This document shows, piece by piece, positions 52,766-64,000 of a stretch of DNA of 64,000 nucleotides (position 1 is the stretch's first letter; each line of letters begins with the position of its first letter). The notes beneath the pieces were generated by a model. That model saw only the letters and a list, made by a program, of their open reading frames with translations, did no database searches and was not told where the DNA came from. Source of the DNA: Acholoe squamosa (taxonomy: Eukaryota; Annelida; Polychaeta; Phyllodocida; Polynoidae); contig OX439042.1 of assembly GCA_949317995.1 (NCBI GenBank), positions 16,099,174 to 16,163,173 of the forward strand, written 5' to 3'. A program made the translations under genes and the position numbers.

Positions 52766-55700
52766 AGTTTAGAGAAACTTGAGTGGGGGGGCTATAACTA
52801 GGGATTTTCAACCATAATGGATGAAGGAGATCCTGATTAATACAAGGCTGAAGGAATTGTAGCTCTAGTATCACTAGTTCCTTTTTAATGGAACCCTTTC
52901 TACCAGAAAAAAAGGTTTTGGGACAGAGAAACTCACCATTGTCTTGCCATAGAGAGTGGTTTAGACTGCCGGTCAAGCTTTTGTGAATATGGAGAGGGCC
53001 CTGTGTGTGCACCCTGAGCAGCCTCTGCAGTGAGTATAGGGCGTACCTGTGCTATAGTAAAGGTACACACATTGCAGTATTTGGGAGCACAAGGGATATC
53101 AATCTTATTATAAAATGCTGATTTCTTTTCTATTCCAATCTTTTTAAGCTCTGGACAGAAGATTGTCGAGTGACATATCATTCAAATGTACCTTCCTGCA
53201 TTTCCATATTCCTAGGCAAAAGGGGTGTTTTGGCACTTCTTGTGACAGATCCTGCTGTAGTTATACTGTTTGTGCTCTGATCAAAATGCAGGACAGATGA
53301 TAATGTAGCCCTATATCATAGTAGCTCAATGCAATTAATGCTGGATTGATTTGCCCAGTTTAGCCCAGCATTATAGCCATGTCTGGAGAGGGAGTTTGTG
53401 GACAGCCATCAATTTCCACTACCAAAATGCATGCCTCCACAGGCAGGTCAAAGTTGTCACTTCTCACTAAACCCATTCGTATAAAACCATGATTTTACTA
53501 CTATAAACCTTTTGGATAATGACATGTATGTGTAGCATGACACCATAGCTTTCCATTTAGTATACATCCTTGTCTTGTCATTAAGTGTGATAAATAAGGA
53601 TGGACAGGTATATTAAAGGATAATAACGAGTGTATATTTATTAACTACATGAGTAGAGGCATTAGCATATGGTGATGTAGCTGCGGCGTACAGGTGAGCT
53701 GCAATGAGTAAGACACACGTATGAGTTGGCACTGGTATAGTAAGAAGGGATACTAGGTAGATGTGAATACATGGAGGAGTCAGTATCATGTTATCACATA
53801 ACACACAACTACTGGTACGACTAGAACATATACAGGAGAACATATTCCATAATATACATACGTGACACAACAATACAGCCCATCTTCATGTTGCATATTG
53901 AAGGTAAATGCCCATGAATGGAAGATTAGTCTGAGAAGAGAGGGAAATAGCTGTCTGTCTGATCCCTCTCAGCGCGGACTGAACCCCCTATTATAACAAA
54001 TATATTTGGCAGTTACATTTCGACCCCTTTCTACAAATTGAAATGCATTAGAAAAATGTATTTTTGAAATCGTAGAGTCAATTGAAGGTGTCAACGCTGC
54101 CCATGGCCGAGTATTGGTCCATGTACATACGACCAATGTGGCTCGGAGGTATGTTTGCCTCCGGTGGCATACAAAAAGAAAAAATAAAGGAATTGCATTT
54201 TCCACTCTGTGCATATCGATGCCTACATCAGCAGATAGAGGTTCATTACTCCAAGTGCTACGGATTAAGCTTTCAGGTGGAAGTATCTAATTGGATAGAT
54301 GATCAAGTATCCAGCTCACAGGTGGCTTCATTTACCCAGGTAAGTCGTGATTGGAAACACCTGAGACCTACCTGGTGACAGGAGAGGGACAGGTAACAGG
54401 GCAGGTGAGAAGGATAGATGGGGGTACAGGTATGTTACAGTGAACCAAGGTCAGTGTAATAAAATACCTGTAAGTGAGCCGACCCGGGGTTTGTATCACG
54501 GGCTAACTAGGTGCCAGACCCTGGAGAACTTTCTGCCAGGGGACTAGTCGTTTGATTAAAACACAGCTTCTAGCTGTAGAGTCACTTATGCAATCTCTGT
54601 TGTTTTTGTACTACTTTTTGTAGTATAATTTCGTATAGTTCCTTGAATGCAGGGGCCTTTTCTTTTGATAGGCCTGTTTGAAACTGATGAGACTTAGATT
54701 ATTGCGAGGCTGTCTATAACCATAAATACAAATCAACGCTGGTATCATTCAATCAACAGGCCCATGATGACTAGCGTCCGAGTATTTTCAGGTCTACTCC
54801 TAATAGCTAAACGGTGCAGGCATTCTATGTACAGGTTTAGTACGCTTAGTGCCAAGAGCATTTCTTTTGAACATAAACTACCATCTTACAACTTATGCTC
54901 GTATGCCACCTCTCATTCTGGCAGTACATGTCTGTTTATAACAATCATCCATCATTCACTAGTCATATTTCTACGTCATTCTCGGCAGACGATTTTTGAT
55001 ACGACGCGCGGAGGGACGCTGCATGAGCTGTGTGTGCGCGCGCACACTTATTGGGTGCGGGTTTGCTCCCGGTCGTGTCTCCAAGGTAACAGGTGACGCT
55101 GACTCATCTAATCACCCTCCGACAGGTAGATAAGGCCACGCCAGGAAGACCCTTGTTTATGCCTGGGTTCTGTGGGGTTGTGCAGAGGGAGGAGGGATAG
55201 ACACCAATACAATAGGAGTTTGTTTGCCCTCTGAGAACACCATGGTTCCTGAAGGCGAAGTGTTGATTTGCTGTCGTGGTGTAGCAATGAAGCACCGACT
55301 GTTCAGAAGTATGTTGCTACCACTGTCTCTACCATATGACGCACCTGAAGAACTAACGTACAACGAGGTTGCAAGTACCTTGGTAGGGGGCACCATTGCT
55401 TGATCAGGCAACCAGAGAGATATGCACTGATAACAGCTTAATGTAATATTATTTGAGTCTGCACTGAATGAAGGGAATTATCTTATTGGTCAATAATGTA
55501 TCACGCTAGGTCAGTATATAGGACCAACCTTAATTGGGGAAGACACTTAGGGCTCAGCCCCAGCCGACTTGAATCATTTGAGAACGCGCTGACGGCGATG
55601 TGTCCTTTGGTGTTTTTTTTTTTTTTTTTTTTTTGCTTCTGTACCAAGTCCCTATTTTCCATATCTGCATATTATATCCCACTAACAAATTGGCATAATA

Positions 55701-56100
55701 TGAATATATGCCTAGTGTGTGGGAATCTTCTTCATTCTTACAAGGTGTTGGCTGTTCACCCCTTCAACCTGTAAACCATGCCAGGATTTTCTTTTCTCTC
55801 GGTGTCCTTTTCATTAAGGTGATGACTACTTCCTGCAGTTGTACTATAGAGAAATTCTAACATAGACCTATTCTTCCGTCATATATAAAACCATTGGAGT
55901 AGACCCATCGTCTATAGGGCCAAGGTGACATAGACCATTTTGTATGAATGACGAAGGCCACTTAGAATCTAACAGACTCTGATACCTTTCTTTGTAATTC
56001 ACCAACCCATAAATGTTGTATAGATGTCTGTGAGTTAACAGTAGGAGGTTGATTTGTATTGGCACTCTGAGGGGACGCTCAGTCATCTCAGATGTCGTCT
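52766..56100. other. Unique spacer
   Basis: Short ORFs without domains. GTGTGCGCGCGCACAC (55032-55047) is a perfect alternating purine-pyrimidine palindrome. A T23-like run lies at 55613-55635. No gene is supported in this 3.3-kb stretch. Confidence 0.4.
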
Positions 56101-56139
56101 GCCACACATATTGTAGAAAGTCGTCTGCTCTGACAGCTC

Positions 56140-56226
56140 GATGGCGGGAAACCCTGGAGGCGAGACAAGCTGGCGCCAGCTCCTCCAGCGTCTCATGTCT
56201 GCCCTAGCCGGGAGGTGGCGCCACTG
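56140..56226. promoter_or_regulatory. E2F-like site and GGCGCC palindromes
   Basis: ATGGCGGGAAA (56141-56151) is E2F-like. AGCTGGCGCCAGCT (56168-56181) and GTGGCGCCAC (56215-56224) are perfect palindromes with a shared GGCGCC core, about 45 bp apart. CpG-rich for the region. Confidence 0.3.
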
Positions 56227-56384
56227 GTATTAGCCTAGTCACTCTCCAGGCAGATGCATTTTGACAGCTAGGTCTCTGAGTGTATATAGGGCTAGCTAAT
56301 CTAAAGATGTGCTCAAAGAATGATGGTCCCTCAGGGCAGGACACCGGAACTGCTCCTGGTCAGATCATCATGGTTACTTTTGTT

Positions 56385-56420
56385 AGGTCACGTGACATGA
56401 CGTGTCATGACGTCACCTGG
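56385..56420. promoter_or_regulatory. E-box and CRE pair
   Basis: GTCACGTGAC (56387-56396) is a perfect E-box palindrome. TGACGTGTCA follows directly and TGACGTCA is at 56408-56415. Four overlapping bZIP/bHLH-type sites lie within 30 bp. Confidence 0.35.
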
Positions 56421-58300
56421 CGGTAGAGCAGGTTAAATATGGGTTGGAGGAGTGGGGCTATTCCATTAGGTCAGGCCGTGACCTATTGTGGAAAGGGGTA
56501 CCGTATTGAGGGTTCTTCATTAACAGCAAGGGCGTGGTATATCTTTAGGATTATGGACCACCTGGTCTCACGAAGAATAGTTTGCATTGTGCATGTATAT
56601 CAAGCAAATCTCCATAATACCATCTTATGATTACCAAATCATTGATCTACCACCACTAAAAAATAACCTGCTTCATGAGGTCACTCATATACTTTGGTAC
56701 TAACATCATCTTGAGGGTTGGGTATAAAAAATAAACATCACAAGGTACACTTTGGGAGGGCCTAGTTTAGCTCAATTTATCTACACTTTTAGGTAGGTGG
56801 TATCTACATGTATATATTTCACCATATGACTTAAGATATCGCTCTCCGCCTGACGTCTTCAACCTTCTTCATGTACTACTCACACCTCAGACACGATGCG
56901 GCACATGTACAGGGTGTGCCGACGCTGATCCTTTTACATTTGGCCCCAGTATTCTGCTCCCGGCGTCTGCTCTCTTATGGTCATTGATAATAAGCTGAGG
57001 GTGTGGCCTAAGTGTTATTTCCTTCAAAATCTTATCAGATGAGGGAGGGTGTTAGATATTGGTTGAGGGTGGCTAGGGTGGACCTTCTTAATCTTGAGGT
57101 TAGCTTTTCAAGATGGGTCGAGAAGGTAAAAGGGTCGAGTTGACGTTAGGCCTACTACTTCTATTGCTCGATTGAAGTGTTGTGTACCTCTTTACAACGG
57201 ACGATTTCATCATCCAACTTGTGTTTTAGAGCTAATTAGGGTCCTATATCTTCGACATGAATATGTTGAGACCTAAAATAAAGAGCACAGAGGCGTCTCC
57301 ATCGACAGCATTACCAACAAGAGGCGGGAGGCGAAACACGGATGTCGTCTGCTCTCTACCTCTCTTGTTGACTCCCGGACAGTTTTGGCGCCAATCCGGC
57401 GCCTCGCGTCAATTCTCACTGGCGGCGCGTGACTTGACGAGATCTCCGATGACGGCTCAAGGATGGGAATTTGTATCCTTCTTGACGCTTTTTTTCCCTT
57501 TTTTCGTCTGCACGACGGCTGGTCGTAATCTTACCCAACTGGAGAGCCATGGTGGAGGGCCTGTCGATCACATAATGAAATTTGATTCAACTTGATTCCA
57601 TTGGCTATTTTGGCCTCTGATGCAACCTTTTATATCATTTATAAAACTATTTCAATTTGCCATCAATGAAGTTATATAGTTTGTTTGACCATTGGTTCCA
57701 TCCTATCTAGCAAGCATGGTACAAATATATACCTCTCGTATCATCGCACCTGTAAAGATTTGTTATTTTTTCATAATCTAGTATCCAGTAGCCTAAGGTG
57801 TATTGCGTTATAAATATTAAAACATTAAACAGCTATAACCAATTTATTCTTTTAGTTACCCAGCCTGATGTCGAACCACACACGGTGAGCCTGGTTCATA
57901 ATTAAATCTTTCGTCTTGATCACGGGGTGTGAACCGTGGTGGGTCCAATTGGGCAGAGAGTGACAGAAATGAGGAGGAATACGTCATAATTACGTCCCAG
58001 GTGGCTGCGGCCTTTGCCATGGCCGTCCAGATGGCCATTGTGACGTAACCAGAGATTAGACGTCTGAGTCAACTCATTTAATATTTCATACTCTATGGTG
58101 TTCTATACAGCAATAAGCTATACCCCATGGAGGAACAACTGTATCATTCCCATAAATTCTGTAGTATCTCGCAGGTAAGGCACGGCTTATACTAGAGGGG
58201 AATGCTTTGCTGCGCCATATATGATCTTTCTGAAGTCAGGGTGCATCCTATAGGAGAATTAAAATTGTCTTCGATATGCACACAGCTCTTTACAGAGTGT
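56421..58300. other. Unique spacer with a CpG-rich patch
   Basis: From 57290 to 57460 the sequence is CpG-rich, with TTGGCGCCAA (57385-57394, E2F-like). A 112-codon ORF at 57257-57595 covers this patch but has no recognised domain. Otherwise nothing seen. Confidence 0.4.
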
Positions 58301-58308
58301 ACTACAGA

Positions 58309-58805
58309 CTACCATTTCCCTATACTAGTCACGCACTAAGGCCTACAGAGTCTGCCATTTCCCTATACTAGTGACGCACTAAGGCCTACAGAGTCTGCCA
58401 TTTCCCTATACTAGTGACGCACTAAGGCCTACAGAGTGTACCATTTCCCTATACTAGTCACGCACTAAGGCCTACAGACTGTACCATTTCCCTATACAAG
58501 TCACGCACTAAGGCCTACAGAGTCTGCCATTTCCCTATACTAGTCACACACTAAGGCCTACAGACTGTACCATTTCCCTATACTAGTCACACACTAAGGC
58601 CTACAGACTGTACCATTTCCCTATACTAGTCACGCACTAAGGCCTACAGACTGTACCATTTCCCTTTACTAGTCATGCACTAAGGCCTACAGAGTCTGCC
58701 ATTTCCCTATACTAGTCATGCACTAAGGCCTACAGACTGTACCATTTCCCTATACTAGTCACGCACTAAGGCCTACAGACTGTACCATTTCCCTATTCTA
58801 GTCAT
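58309..58805. repeat. 43-bp minisatellite, about 11-12 copies
   Basis: Unit: CCATTTCCCTATACTAGTCA then CGCACTAAGGCCTACAGAGTCTG or ...ACTGTA, 43 bp (for example starts at 58312 and 58355). Variants differ at CACGC/CACAC/CATGC and GAGTCTG/GACTGTA. It is homologous to the 43-bp array at 61236-61572. Confidence 0.97.
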
Positions 58806-60508
58806 GTACTAGTCATGTTAATCTGCATGGTAAGTGGTTGGTGTTGAAGCTATTATGGTTATATCAGGGGTTTCCTTGAATCATGGATTTCGATTTGTAC
58901 TGTATAGATCATGGGTAATTGATAGAAAAATCAAATCTATTCACCCACTTTAGATAGTAATACGATAGTAGAATAATCATTCTGTATGAACAGTTTGAAT
59001 TGAATTATAATACCATGATACCTTCCAGTGTGATTTCATAAAATAAATGGAATCATGAGTACTCTAGGACATGATAAGAGGACATGTATCATGTAAGTTG
59101 TTGGTTTAGACTAAGAGATGTCCTTATATAGTTTGAAATTCGTTTAGAACTACTGGAAATACAAACTAATATGTAATAGCTTTTTAACAGCTAAAACATT
59201 AAATTTTCAAACCCACCTACCCCGTCTGCATTAAGATGGTATTTTCATGCTAAATTCAGCTGCTCATTGTGTTTTATTGGCGTTTTGATTAGTAGATATA
59301 TTTCTAATAAAGATAGAGAAGACGGGGATATGCCCAAATGTGCCTTTCTGCTTGTATACAAATGTAGTCATAATGGCTGTAGTGTGTATTTGCTGGAGCG
59401 TTTCTAAATTAGTCCTATGGTAATGGTTTCCAAGAGGTATATCTGTTTTATATAGATCATATGGAAAAGTCGGCGGTGGTAATTGAGGTCAAATGTGAGC
59501 ATGGCTTCAATTGATCTATGCCCCTTTTTCTGAACAAATTTCCATTGCTAGGACTTCCATATTTATAGAATAAATATATATCCACTACATATACAACTAA
59601 TAATTAAGATTCCCATTAATAATTGACTCTGGATAGACATGTGGTGTAGCCTCTCCCTAGTCACCCATTGGTCAGCAGTCCATGTGGTGGATAGGGGCAA
59701 TATGACGGCACTCAGGGGCAGGGCAGTACATGTCTTTACATAAGTGGCTGACCATGGGGGTTGGGGGGCAGGCGTTCATATGAAGCCTAACCTAGGCCTA
59801 ATGACTGCCGCCTAACCCGGCTACCCCCTGCCCACCCCCTGGCATGTGCACGCTCACATTTTGACAGATGACCACCCACCCCCACCCCCTCACATCTCCA
59901 TATCCCACCCCTCCTACTCACAAAGGGCCTTTTGTTACCTCCACGGTTGGCGCTCCGGACACGCCCTGGGGGTGGGGAGGGAGCTTTATCTCTGTTATCA
60001 ATGCTAGCTGTATTATAAGCAATACATGAACGCTCTTTGCGGTGGAAAAATGATAAACACCACAGAAAAAAAGCTGTTATTTTCATATAGGCTCATCTGC
60101 AACCTAGGTGATATATTGGTCTGTAGTGAAATATTAAAATTTTAGAATATTCATGATAGGCCTGCCAATATCTAGATTGGATATTATGAATACAGGGGTA
60201 AAATACAAGAGTGTAACTGTTCAAGGTTCCCCATGCCAGAGGGGTTTATCTGATCATCTTATTTTTAATAGAAGGTGAGCTAATATAAAGTGCCACTTGA
60301 TATTCTTCAATAGGAGAATATCATAGACATAGCTGTCGTTATTTTATGGGTTGATTTATTTTGTCATTTGAATATAATATGGTAATAAAATGAACATATA
60401 GATGGGTTCATGTATCGCTCCAACATGGTTTCTTACATCACTATGGTTACATAATAAAAAATAAATAAAAATTAAACCTTGCATCGAAGACGATAAATGT
60501 TCCAACAC
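58806..60508. other. AT-rich unique spacer
   Basis: No gene recognised. A C-rich strip at 59815-59990 opens a 99-codon minus-strand ORF without a domain. Confidence 0.4.
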
Positions 60509-60751
60509 CATCCCCCTTAGCACTTAAAGGGCCGCTGATGCATTAGTGCATCATGTCCATGGTCGCAATGATGCACTAATGAAGTGCTGGCGCGACTGCT
60601 CAGCACTACTTCATGGGAGCATCATGCCCATGATATGGTCAGTATGAGGTATGAATGTATCCCCTGCGAGTTACTCACAAGGGTAACATTCAAGCATCAT
60701 AGCGACCAAATGCATTAATGCATTAGCAGCCCTTAAAGCACTAGGGATGGG
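60509..60751. mobile_element. MITE of the ATGCATTA family, best-preserved copy
   Basis: Inverted ends of about 40 bp: CCATCCCCCTTAGCACTTAA, AGGGCCGCTGATGCATTAGTGCAT at left, mirrored by ATGCATTAATGCATTAGCAG, CCCTTAAAGCACTAGGGATGG at right. The interior has more ATGATGC/GCATCAT palindromes. Noncoding, about 243 bp. Remnants of the same family occur at about 9825, 12255, 40555, 41030, 46230 and 62690. Confidence 0.75.
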
Positions 60752-61235
60752 GTAAAGATGACCAGGTCCATGGGTGTGGGAGCAGGGACATGCCCCCTGG
60801 CCCTCACCCCTCGTCCCACCCTACCCCAGGGCCCTGTCCAACATTAGCCTCGTAATCTACTTAGCCCGGCCATGATGAGATAGATTCATAAATGCAAATC
60901 TACGACCCGTTATACAAAGAAGCCCAACTCAATCGGGAGATGTCCGCCTTATTGTCTTGCAAATGAGGACCGGACATTAACATACGAGGAGGGAGGTATG
61001 GTGCTGGGAGTATGGAAAATCATTGAGATAAAAAAGTACATTATCTACTGTATTGAAATGGGGCCTTATGTCTCGCTGGCATACATGCAATAGGCACATG
61101 TACCGCCATGTAGTCAAGAGGCTAGAATATTGTCCAAAATTGTCAACCTCATTGAAGGAAGGGTACTTTTAATACTCTAGTGTTATGTGTGAACCAGGGT
61201 ATTAATCATTTACAATAATTATACAATTCCTCTAC
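60752..61235. other. Unique spacer
   Basis: Nothing recognised besides a C-rich patch at 60785-60840. Confidence 0.4.
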
Positions 61236-61572
61236 AGATTTCACCATTTCCCTATACCAATCATACTCTGGGGTACTTCAGAGTTCACCATTTCCCTATA
61301 CTACTCACAGCCTAAGTCCTTCAGAGTTCACCATTTCCCTATACTACTCACAGCCTAAGTCCTTCAGAGTTCACCATTTCCCTATACTACTCACAGCCTA
61401 AGTCCTTCAGAGTTCACCAGTTCCCTATACTACTCACAGCCTAAGTCCTTCAGAGTTCACCATTTCCCTATACTACTCACGGCCTAAGTCATTCAGAGTT
61501 CACCAGTTCCCTATACTACTCACAGCCTAAGTCCTTCAGAGTTCACCTGTTCCCTATACTACTCACACTGTA
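61236..61572. repeat. 43-bp minisatellite, about 8 copies
   Basis: Unit: CCATTTCCCTATACTACTCA then CAGCCTAAGTCCTTCAGAGTTCA, 43 bp. Same start (CCATTTCCCTATACTA) and same period as the 58.3-kb array, diverged in the second half. Edge copies (61245 and 61560) are degenerate. Confidence 0.97.
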
Positions 61573-64000
61573 AGTGCTACAGTGTGTGCCATTGTGCTGT
61601 AGGATTTTGCCATGTTCCTTATTACTGTGCTTTAGTAGAGTCCATGGACAAGAGAACTGAAATAAGAAATCAGAGACTACAATTTCATCAATGAAAAATT
61701 ATTTTGGCCTTAAATACTTGCATGTGTGTCAGAAGAACAGGGTATCTCTATGTTCTGATACTAAATCTTGATTCAGTAAGTCTCAATGCAGTTTGCCTTT
61801 TACATAATCAGCACTCCATAGAGTAGAGTGCTGGTGGTTTGTATGAGGAAGGACTAGCAGTATGAGGGTGGAGGGGGCATACAGAGGGCATAGAGGTGAG
61901 ACACAGGGGTGGGTGTAGGGGTGAAATCTTGACCTGACCAATGACAGCCAAGTGACCATCCACTGACCACCTGACTACTGATGACCACAGTCTGACCGCA
62001 TCTTGACCAACACCCCCTGTGTGACGTCCCTACAGGCTGGCCCTGGGGGATAGGGCTTTAACACCTAAAGGGTCACATAATAATACTTTAATGCCTTATG
62101 TGCATTTGTTAAACTTTTACTTTGCAGTTATAAGTTTATTTGCCTATTCTAGGCGATAGTTTGCTCATAGAATAGGGACTGTATCCCTACAAATGAAGAG
62201 GTTGTGCCCCTTCTTTTAAGAATTCCTGGATCCGCCAGTGATAATAATCCTATTGGGTTAAGGCGTAGAGAAAATACGTCTTTGGACAAAATCTAGAAAA
62301 AGACTACTACATGAGGTCGTAGAGCTATAAATCTAAACACTATTGCACCACTTGCATTGCATTGCTCGTGTATACTGCCATATAGAGACATAATCATATT
62401 ATTTTGTAATTCAGATGTAATGGTAAGGAATTGTTTGTATGGTGAAATGTAGCGTCTACATGTATCATCCTAGATGTAATTCATTTTTCTAAAATGATAT
62501 AATTATCACGTGTACAATGATATTTTTTCATCATTATAATTTCCATAAAGCTCTATGCATCCTTTACGTAGCATAGATAGAAGTAGACCTAATCACTTAT
62601 AACCCCTCTTTCAGCACCAGCATTGTATCTCCTCACTTCACAACCTACAAAAGGCCAATTGTCAGATACTAATGATGGCGAAACTCTTTAGGGGTAGAAT
62701 AGTGACATTTATGCATTATGCCGACGTGCTGGGATGGAATGATGCATGAGTGTAGTCCTCAATGCATTTACGCATCATGTTGATCCTCCGGGGGTGTATC
62801 AACCCACGGGGATGGTAAGATATGATTACACATAGGACTGCATCCATGAATCAGAACAAAACTGTGAATAATGCATTAAAGCATTGTTAATTATTTCAGG
62901 AGCTGATAGTATACAAGCAGCAGGGGTGTCTGTACACTTAGTACCTGAGAGGCCTATACAAAAGGCCTAACAGGTTTAGCTGACAGCATTATAGGCCTAT
63001 TGATAGATGATTAATGACAAGTGATTACTAACCCCATCTGCCAATCAGCCTACAATACGGCCAGTGGAGGCTGGCCTATAATTGCCTGTCCCTGACCAGT
63101 TGGATTGTGATTGATTTACGTCTATGACGAACCGATTTGGCGGTGACGGAATACCTGCGTCAAACACGGGTGGTAATTAGTCTAAAAGCCCGACCATGGA
63201 CACTGTACAGCATATTCGATAATGTCCACTGTTTCCGCTCGAGAGAGGGATAGTTTAATTTGCATTTCCTCTGTGAGCAATAGAAATGTTTGAAAATAAA
63301 TAACTATCTACTACATTTCAGCGCAGGGGATCAATATGGCCTGGTGCAGAGAGCATGATGCTCCAAGGTTTCATCATCTTTTTCTTCTTTTTTTTCCCAT
63401 TGTGTTGCACTTATATATCATTATCCCTAAAGGGCAAAGTCTATGAGCTTTTAACATTTTTCTTTTCCGTTTTTGATCGTATAAAAGAATACCTGTTTAT
63501 ATTAAGGTAAATCAAAAGGTGACGCCATAGCCAAAAGCAAAAGCATATTTATAGTACACGTATATATCAATGCTGATCTGTATTTACCACTCGTACATTA
63601 TTAGATCTATCAGTAGATTAAATTCAAATTGCTAATTGATATGAATAGTATGAAATGCCTAGTGATAATCTCCCAGAGATAAATATCGCATTTTGGCTAT
63701 TGTTTCGCATTGTATAGTCACTTTCTAATCAGTCCCCCAGTATAAAAATATTTCACCATACAGTTTTGAATTTTGATTTACGGTTGCCCATTTCCAATGG
63801 CCATAACACAGCTTATGCTTTCACCTTCGGCAGAGACAACACTTTTAGATTGGAGTTATAACTTCTATCGCTAAAATCATCCTATTATGTAGACATGTTT
63901 ATGACCCAATACACATTATTCGACCCACTAGTGACTGGATATTACTGGGGTGGGAGCGGCTGGAAAGTAGGGGTGGATGGGGGCATCAATTTAAACACAT
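61573..64000. other. AT-rich unique spacer with MITE remnants
   Basis: ATGCATTATG and AATGATGCATGAG words at 62690-62890 mark a degraded ATGCATTA-family MITE. AATTCCTGGATCCGCCAGTG near 62220 is the end of a hAT-like repeat like that at 48.7 kb. No gene recognised to the window edge. Confidence 0.45.

Noticed and set aside
57257-57595. 112-codon plus-strand ORF
   Set aside because: It spans a CpG-rich, probably regulatory patch; the product shows no domain and ends in unique noncoding DNA.
58309-61572. CRISPR array
   Set aside because: The 43-bp units are contiguous without unique spacers, and the genome is eukaryotic.

Overview
The window looks like intergenic or intronic DNA of an animal, most likely a marine invertebrate. 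There are no operons or dense ORFs. It has GT-AG introns, many short inverted-repeat elements, several minisatellites, tRNA-derived repeats, and animal-type regulatory motifs (NRF1, YY1, POU, CRE, E-box, E2F). The species cannot be fixed from the sequence alone. Apart from transposon genes, the only host coding candidate I can support is one weak exon on the minus strand near 37.1-37.3 kb.

Layout. 0-6 kb: a 20-bp tandem array, a promoter-like NRF1/YY1 block, GTTTAG-rich repeats, a 60-bp array and a cluster of three MITE copies. 6-14 kb: mostly unique sequence with one MITE and possible conserved noncoding stretches. 14.2-15.5 kb: a 51-bp minisatellite ending at a hairpin. 17.5 kb: a dense cluster of palindromic transcription-factor sites. 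18.6-35.7 kb: a nest of mobile elements. 36-64 kb: mostly noncoding, with a 144-bp higher-order array, a 35-bp array, hAT-like termini, two related 43-bp arrays and further MITEs.

The nest is the main feature. A PIF/Harbinger transposon (about 20.0-35.2 kb) carries a minus-strand transposase and a convergent plus-strand accessory gene. Its transposase is split by an 11,635-bp Ty3/Gypsy LTR retrotransposon on the minus strand (22200-33834). That element has two 358-bp LTRs differing at about 10 positions with no indels, a TGTG target duplication, a primer binding site, a polypurine tract, and gag, protease, RT, RNase H and integrase. It is unusually long because about 3.2 kb of extra coding sequence lies between integrase and the 3' LTR. 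This block has two zinc-finger-like motifs and a coiled coil but no envelope character. It is the strongest candidate for something undescribed. The copy is broken by several frameshifts and stops. Outside the Harbinger element, an inverted pair of about 0.3-kb repeats and fold-back and tRNA-like elements add further layers.

Four minisatellites spread over 47 kb (14.2, 44.4, 58.3 and 61.2 kb) share a core resembling CTATACTA-CT-TCACA. The last two also share a 43-bp period and clear homology, which suggests one repeat family that has diverged locally.
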